Source: Actinomyces sp. (GTDB taxonomy: Bacteria > Actinomycetota > Actinomycetes > Actinomycetales > Actinomycetaceae). From it: a stretch of DNA of 8,189 nucleotides. Below the pieces are notes generated by a model. That model did no database searches, was not told the origin of the DNA, and saw nothing but the letters and a program-made list of their open reading frames with translations. Shown here piece by piece: positions 6,219-8,189 of the stretch (position 1 is the first letter of the stretch; every line of letters starts with the position of its first letter). The stretch spans positions 1 to 8,189 of the forward strand of contig NZ_JAUMUL010000091.1 of assembly GCF_030530635.1 (NCBI RefSeq), written 5' to 3'. The translations under genes were made by a program, and so were the position numbers.

Positions 6219-7261
6219 GGATTGTTGAGGTCGGCGATGTCGGCGCTGGCGTTGCGGCTGCGGCGCCCGGGGCGGGCGGGCTGGTCACCGGCGGCGTCCC
6301 AGTCGTGCGGATCGGCATCGTAGGCGCGTGATCCGCGTGCGGGGCGGGCGGGCTGGTCACCGGCGGCGTCCCAGTCGTGCGGACCATCGCTCCGGGGGCG
6401 ACGGCGCTGCTGCCCGATCGGCTGGGACCAGGCCTCTTCGATCTGTGAGACCTCGCGTTCCGCCGAGCCGACGCCCACCGTGGAGGCGCCCTTATCGCCC
6501 AGGTCGCGCAGGGCATCCAGGAGGCGGTTGCGGTCCGGCTGGTTCATTTCCGCCACCACGTTGCCGTCTTGCAGGAACAGGACCGTGTCTGCGCGGGCGG
6601 CGGTATCGGCATCATGGGTGAATACGATGACGGTCTGCTCCAGCTCGTCGACGGCGGCCCGCAGAATGCCCAGCAGCTGAGAGGTGCCGGCGGAGCCGAG
6701 GGAGCCGGCGGGCTCGTCTGCAAATACGGCCGCGGGATCGCCGATTATGGCGCGAGCGCAGGCGACCCGTTGTGCCAGCTCCGGGGTCAGCTCGGCGGGA
6801 CGGTAGTCCAGTCGACCCCGCAGGCCGACGACGTCGGCGATCCGCTGCAGGCGCGCCGGGTCGACCGGGCGGCGCGCCAGGTTCTGCGTCAGGGTGATGT
6901 TCTCGGTCACGGACAGTGACGGGATCAGGTTGTGCGACCGGAGGATCAGGCCCACCCGATCGCGTCGCAGCTGTGTCAGTTGTCGCTGGTTCATCAGGGA
7001 TATCTCGTTGCCGTCGAGGATCACTGTTCCCGAGGTCGGCGTGTCCAGGCCGCACAGGCAACGCATGAGCGTGGTCTTGCCGGAGCCGGACGGGCCCAGC
7101 ACCGCCGTGAAGCGGCCGCGGGCGATGTGCGCATCGACTGAATCCAGGGCGGTCACGGCGCTTTCCGGGTCGCCGAAGACTCTGGACAGGTTGCGGGCGG
7201 TGACCACCGGGTCCCCCACCGGGCCGTGGGCCACCAGCCGGTCCGGCCTGCGGCGGCTCAT
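6203..7261 (-). CDS. MacB/LolD-type ABC ATPase with degenerate motifs and a repeat-bearing C-terminal tail
   Basis: The 352-aa product (from the ATG at 7261) is the ATPase of the FtsX-like permease encoded immediately downstream. Walker A GPSGSGKT (56-63), Walker B FADE (to D182-E183) and switch H216 (FTHD) are present. Three other motifs are altered: the Q-loop glutamine is R108 (GLILRSHNLIP), the signature reads LTPEL (158-162) instead of LSGGQ, and the D-loop aspartate is G189 (SLGS). After about residue 238 a polar tail of some 115 residues follows, absent from ordinary LolD proteins of about 230 aa. It contains PHDWDAAGDQPARP twice (294-307 and 318-331). Start choice: an in-frame ATG at 7348 would add 29 residues, but 12 of those codons end in A or T whereas the first 20 codons after 7261 almost all end in G or C, so 7261 is favoured. 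Neither start has a clear ribosome binding site. Confidence 0.87.
   Translation of the reverse strand: MSRRRPDRLVAHGPVGDPVVTARNLSRVFGDPESAVTALDSVDAHIARGRFTAVLGPSGSGKTTLMRCLCGLDTPTSGTVILDGNEISLMNQRQLTQLRRDRVGLILRSHNLIPSLSVTENITLTQNLARRPVDPARLQRIADVVGLRGRLDYRPAELTPELAQRVACARAIIGDPAAVFADEPAGSLGSAGTSQLLGILRAAVDELEQTVIVFTHDADTAARADTVLFLQDGNVVAEMNQPDRNRLLDALRDLGDKGASTVGVGSAEREVSQIEEAWSQPIGQQRRRPRSDGPHDWDAAGDQPARPARGSRAYDADPHDWDAAGDQPARPGRRSRNASADIADLNNPWGYR
6268..6383. repeat. Two 44-bp perfect tandem repeats inside the ATPase tail
   Basis: Bases 6268-6311 and 6340-6383 are identical over 44 bp with a 72-bp period, exactly 24 codons, so the repeat keeps frame. They encode the twice-present PHDWDAAGDQPARP near the C-terminus of the ABC ATPase. 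Perfect identity at nucleotide level, including third positions, indicates a recent duplication or ongoing homogenisation. Confidence 0.85.
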
Positions 7262-7353
7262 GCGAGTCTCGCGTCGCGGTGCTGTGGATGATGTGCTCAG
7301 ATGCCGTGCCTCGGGTGAGGTCGGTCCGTCCGGTACGGATGCGGTCATAACGG

Positions 7354-7463
7354 CAGTGTCACATGTAAGGCCGTCGGAGGTGAAGTACGTCCCTGCGGCG
7401 CGCCCTGTCCGTGACCTGATGAATCCCGATCCGGCGGCCGTGTGACATGAACCGTGTGGCATG
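7354..7463 (-). promoter_or_regulatory. Three CATGNNACAC boxes upstream of the ATPase/permease genes
   Basis: On the minus strand, CATGCCACACGG (7463-7452), CATGTCACACGG (7449-7438) and CATGTGACACTG (7365-7354) share CATGNNACACNG. The first two are 14 bp apart and begin one base after the zincin stop codon. The third is about 93-108 bp upstream of the ATG at 7261, or 6-17 bp before the alternative ATG at 7348. They may be binding sites for a regulator of the transporter genes. Nothing else is recognisable in 7262-7464. Confidence 0.35.
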
Positions 7464-7464
7464 A

Positions 7465-7854
7465 CTAGTCCCAGCCGAGTTCGTGCAGACGCGCGTCGGA
7501 GATCCCGAAGTGGTGGGCGACCTCGTGTATCACGGTGACCGTCACCTGCTCTACCAGTTGCTGACGCGAATCGCACCAGCGCTGGAGGGGGCCCTGGAAG
7601 ATGAGGATGCGGTCGGGCAGGACCAGCGACCAGTCGGCGTTGCGCTCGGTCAGCGGTACGCCGTCGTACAGCCCCAGCAGGGTGGGGCGGCCCTGGGCGT
7701 CGTAGTCCGCCTCGGTGAGTGCTTCGGGCTCCGGCTCGTCCTGGACCAGCACCACGACGTTGTCCATCTGGGCGGCCAGCTCCTCCGGGATGGCATCGAG
7801 TGCATCGGCGACGGCGGCCTCGAACTCGGCGTCGGAAAGCTGGGTCGGGCTCAT
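7465..7854 (-). CDS. Minimal zincin-type metallopeptidase (HExxHxxGxxD)
   Basis: This 129-aa protein belongs to the small zincin-fold family Zincin_1 (formerly DUF1025), common in actinobacteria. The C-terminus carries HEVAHHFGISDARLHELGW (110-128): H110 and H114 are the expected zinc ligands, E111 the catalytic base and D120 the likely third ligand. The N-terminal part (DAEFEAAVADALDAIPEEL, 8-26) and the middle LLGLYDGVPLTER (59-71) are also typical, and the length is normal. There is no signal peptide, so it is probably cytoplasmic; the substrate is unknown. The ATG at 7854 is chosen because the family starts there. The frame runs upstream to another ATG at 7992, but that extension has no family similarity. 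The ribosome binding site is weak. It is transcribed toward the ABC ATPase gene, but the gap makes an operon uncertain. Confidence 0.9.
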   Translation of the reverse strand: MSPTQLSDAEFEAAVADALDAIPEELAAQMDNVVVLVQDEPEPEALTEADYDAQGRPTLLGLYDGVPLTERNADWSLVLPDRILIFQGPLQRWCDSRQQLVEQVTVTVIHEVAHHFGISDARLHELGWD

Positions 7855-7870
7855 GGGACGAGCCTGCCAC

Positions 7871-7880
7871 GAGCCGGCTC
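7871..7880. promoter_or_regulatory. 10-bp palindrome before the zincin gene
   Basis: GAGCCGGCTC is a perfect palindrome 17-26 bases upstream of the zincin ATG. A second small hairpin (CCGCC at 7893-7897 with GGCGG at 7905-7909, 7-base A-rich loop) lies just behind it. Either may be part of a leader or operator, but in DNA this GC-rich short palindromes arise easily by chance. Confidence 0.25.
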
Positions 7881-7958
7881 CGGGGGGCGATGCCGCCCAA
7901 AAATGGCGGGGTGTGACGGGCCGCCCGGCGCTGGTGAGCAGAGTCACGTCCAAAGGAT

Positions 7959-7988
7959 TTGCGCAGATGGAGTCAGTGCCAATACCGT
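7959..7988 (+). promoter_or_regulatory. Weak candidate promoter of the tRNA genes
   Basis: TTGCGC (7959-7964) and TACCGT (7983-7988) are separated by 18 bases and lie about 40 bp upstream of tRNA-Glu. Each hexamer matches the consensus at only three of six positions, so position is most of the evidence. Confidence 0.25.
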
Positions 7989-8027
7989 ACATCCCGGTTC
8001 GAGGCGCGACGACGCCAAGGGCACTGG

Positions 8028-8100
8028 GCCCCCATCGTCTAGCGGCCTAGGACCCCGCCCTTTCACGGCGGTAGCACGGGTTCGAATCCCGTTGGGGGTA
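8028..8100 (+). tRNA. tRNA-Glu (anticodon UUC)
   Basis: The 73-base gene folds into a full cloverleaf. The acceptor stem pairs GCCCCCA (8028-8034) with TGGGGGT (8093-8099), including one terminal G-U pair, with discriminator A8100. The anticodon stem CCGCC/GGCGG (8055-8059 and 8067-8071) encloses loop CTTTCAC, with anticodon TTC at 8062-8064. The T arm has stem ACGGG/CCCGT (8076-8080 and 8088-8092) and loop TTCGAAT. CCA is not encoded. It reads GAA and GAG codons and lies 25 bp ahead of tRNA-Asp, likely on the same transcript. Confidence 0.97.
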
Positions 8101-8125
8101 CGATTCACGTAAGTGATGACATATT

Positions 8126-8189
8126 GGCCTCGTGGCGCAGTTGGTTAGCGCGCCGCCCTGTCACGGCGGAGGTCGCGGGTTCAAGTCCC
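8126..8189 (+). tRNA. tRNA-Asp (anticodon GUC), 3' end cut by the window
   Basis: The gene begins GGCCTCG (8126-8132). Its D arm contains AGTTGGTTAG. The anticodon stem CCGCC/GGCGG (8153-8157 and 8165-8169) holds loop CTGTCAC, with anticodon GTC at 8160-8162. The T arm starts with GGGTTCAAGTCCC at the window end. About 10-13 bases, the 3' acceptor strand, lie outside. It reads GAC and GAU codons. The anticodon arm differs from that of the preceding tRNA-Glu by a single base. Confidence 0.95.

Noticed and set aside
7262..7900. Upstream extension of the ABC ATPase frame to 7900
   Set aside because: It would overlap the zincin gene in another frame. The sequence before 7261 has poor third-position GC and no ABC similarity.
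7855..7992. 46-residue N-terminal extension of the zincin
   Set aside because: The family starts at about MSPTQLSDAEF; the extension has no similarity and runs back toward the tRNA promoter region.
8028..8189. tRNA 3' end as an integration site (attB) for a mobile element
   Set aside because: No integrase gene and no repeated tRNA 3' fragment occur in the window, so there is nothing to support an inserted element.

Overview
The window is high-GC DNA with strong G/C preference at third codon positions. Every protein gene lies on the minus strand, and two tRNA genes lie on the plus strand at the right end. The tRNAs lack an encoded CCA. Together with the protein families (LTPAQ-type half exporters, a minimal zincin beside tRNA-Glu and tRNA-Asp), this points to an actinobacterium, perhaps Actinomyces or a relative. 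The genus is inference from style, not a database match.

Layout, left to right: (i) 1-109, GC-rich hairpins just past the end of an operon; (ii) 110-3831, two half-size ABC exporter genes coupled by a TGATG stop/start overlap, the 661-aa subunit first and the 578-aa subunit second; (iii) 3832-4067, an intergenic region with a perfect 16-bp palindrome, a 22-bp direct repeat and a GC-rich hairpin; (iv) 4068-4679, a flavodoxin-fold NAD(P)H oxidoreductase of the KefF/MdaB type; (v) 4680-4868, its probable upstream region; (vi) 4869-7261, an FtsX-like permease and its MacB/LolD-type ATPase, overlapping by 16 bp, with the ATPase gene upstream; (vii) 7465-7854, a small HExxH metallopeptidase; (viii) tRNA-Glu(UUC) at 8028-8100 and the start of tRNA-Asp(GUC) from 8126 to the window edge.

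The recurring theme is degenerate ABC machinery. In the half-exporter pair the motif losses are complementary: the 661-aa subunit keeps only its signature motif, while the 578-aa subunit keeps Walker A, Q-loop, Walker B and H-loop but has LTPAQ in place of LSGGQ. A heterodimer would therefore have one complete ATP site and one thoroughly dead site. The separate ATPase/permease pair is odder: the ATPase has lost the Q-loop glutamine, the LSGGQ signature and the D-loop aspartate, and carries a long C-terminal tail with an exact internal repeat. Its permease has two FtsX cores but almost none of the usual extracellular domain. Substrates cannot be told from sequence.

I found no CRISPR array, transposase, phage gene or recognisable defence system. 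The best candidates for something under-described are the degenerate FtsX-type transporter with its repeat tail and the repeated CATGNNACAC boxes in front of it. No intergenic stretch exceeds about 240 bp.
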